Shown here: positions 63,922 to 64,000 of the stretch, piece by piece
Layout of the letters: each line of letters opens with the position of its first letter
How positions within the stretch are numbered: the stretch's first letter is position 1
From: Hydractinia symbiolongicarpus
Taxonomy: Eukaryota > Cnidaria > Hydrozoa > Anthoathecata > Hydractiniidae
Direction: 5' to 3'
NCBI RefSeq assembly: GCF_029227915.1
Contig: NC_079876.1
Span: forward strand, 36,687,828-36,751,827
DNA length: 64,000 bases
The notes under the pieces: model-generated
Told to the model about the DNA's origin: nothing
Seen by the model: the letters and a program-made list of their open reading frames with translations, nothing else
Database searches by the model: none
Program-made: the position numbers and the translations under genes

Positions 63922-64000
63922 ATAAGTGAGACAAGTGGACTCCAAGAAATAATATTCTTTTTAATTTGACATGATTGCCGGAACTCAGCGATTACACTGG

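Larger units (their letters stand above)
25971..64000. repeat. Satellite array, right segment (~372-bp monomer, about 102 copies)
   Basis: Continuous tandem monomers to the window end, in the same orientation as the left segments. Typical spacing is 371-373 bp, with a ~363-bp subtype lacking 9 bp. The segment is organised in nested higher-order blocks, listed separately. The longest gene-free stretch holds only satellite sequence. Scattered open frames of 60-105 codons are fragments of the monomer read in one frame and are not conserved from copy to copy. The array continues past the window end. Confidence 0.96.

Noticed and set aside
1-64000. CENP-B-box-like motif in the satellite (ATTCGTACCAAC)
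   Set aside because: The first half fits NTTCGNNNNA but the essential CGGG second half is absent (ATGT instead), so I do not call a CENP-B box.
1-64000. CRISPR array or other prokaryotic repeat system
   Set aside because: Units are 372 bp with no short repeat-spacer alternation, and the window carries animal-type BEL/Pao and piggyBac-like elements.

Overview
This window is almost entirely satellite DNA from an animal nuclear genome. About 56 kb is a tandem array of a roughly 372-bp, AT-rich monomer (about 150 copies, all in the same orientation). Two mobile elements interrupt it: an apparently intact BEL/Pao LTR retrotransposon and a short non-autonomous piggyBac-like element. BEL/Pao elements are known only from animals, so the host is a metazoan. 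A polyprotein with a CxxCxxCxxC cluster between protease and reverse transcriptase would suit an invertebrate, but I cannot name the species. Nothing suggests a bacterial or organellar sequence, and I see no host protein-coding gene, tRNA, rRNA or CRISPR array.

Layout. 1-11952: satellite; the first ~500 bp are the most diverged and carry a broken, partly duplicated monomer. 11953-19363: BEL/Pao element with 550-bp LTRs (4 differences, all transitions), 5-bp GACCA target duplications and one 2085-codon gag-pol frame on the + strand. 19364-25227: satellite. 25228-25970: 743-bp element with 17-bp terminal inverted repeats starting CCCTATTCGG, TTAA target duplications and two very GC-rich hairpins. 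25971-64000: satellite with nested higher-order repeats (blocks of 1, 2, 3, 4, 5, 6, 7 and 8 monomers copied in tandem or nearby); the cleanest is a 1492-bp tetramer repeated at 60.9-63.9 kb.

How it fits together. The array has evolved by repeated unequal exchange or segmental amplification. Both insertions can be compared with uninterrupted copies of the same monomer junction elsewhere in the window (42058-42062 for the retrotransposon, 27832-27835 for the TTAA element). These confirm the exact insertion points and show the elements arrived in an already diversified array. The only convincing protein-coding gene is the retrotransposon polyprotein (Gag, zinc-binding motifs, protease, reverse transcriptase, RNase H, integrase, C-terminal DUF5641-like domain). 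I did not find a previously undescribed molecular system. The points most worth a second look are the nested array architecture, the young and possibly competent BEL/Pao copy with no recognisable tRNA primer site, and the GC hairpins of the TTAA element.
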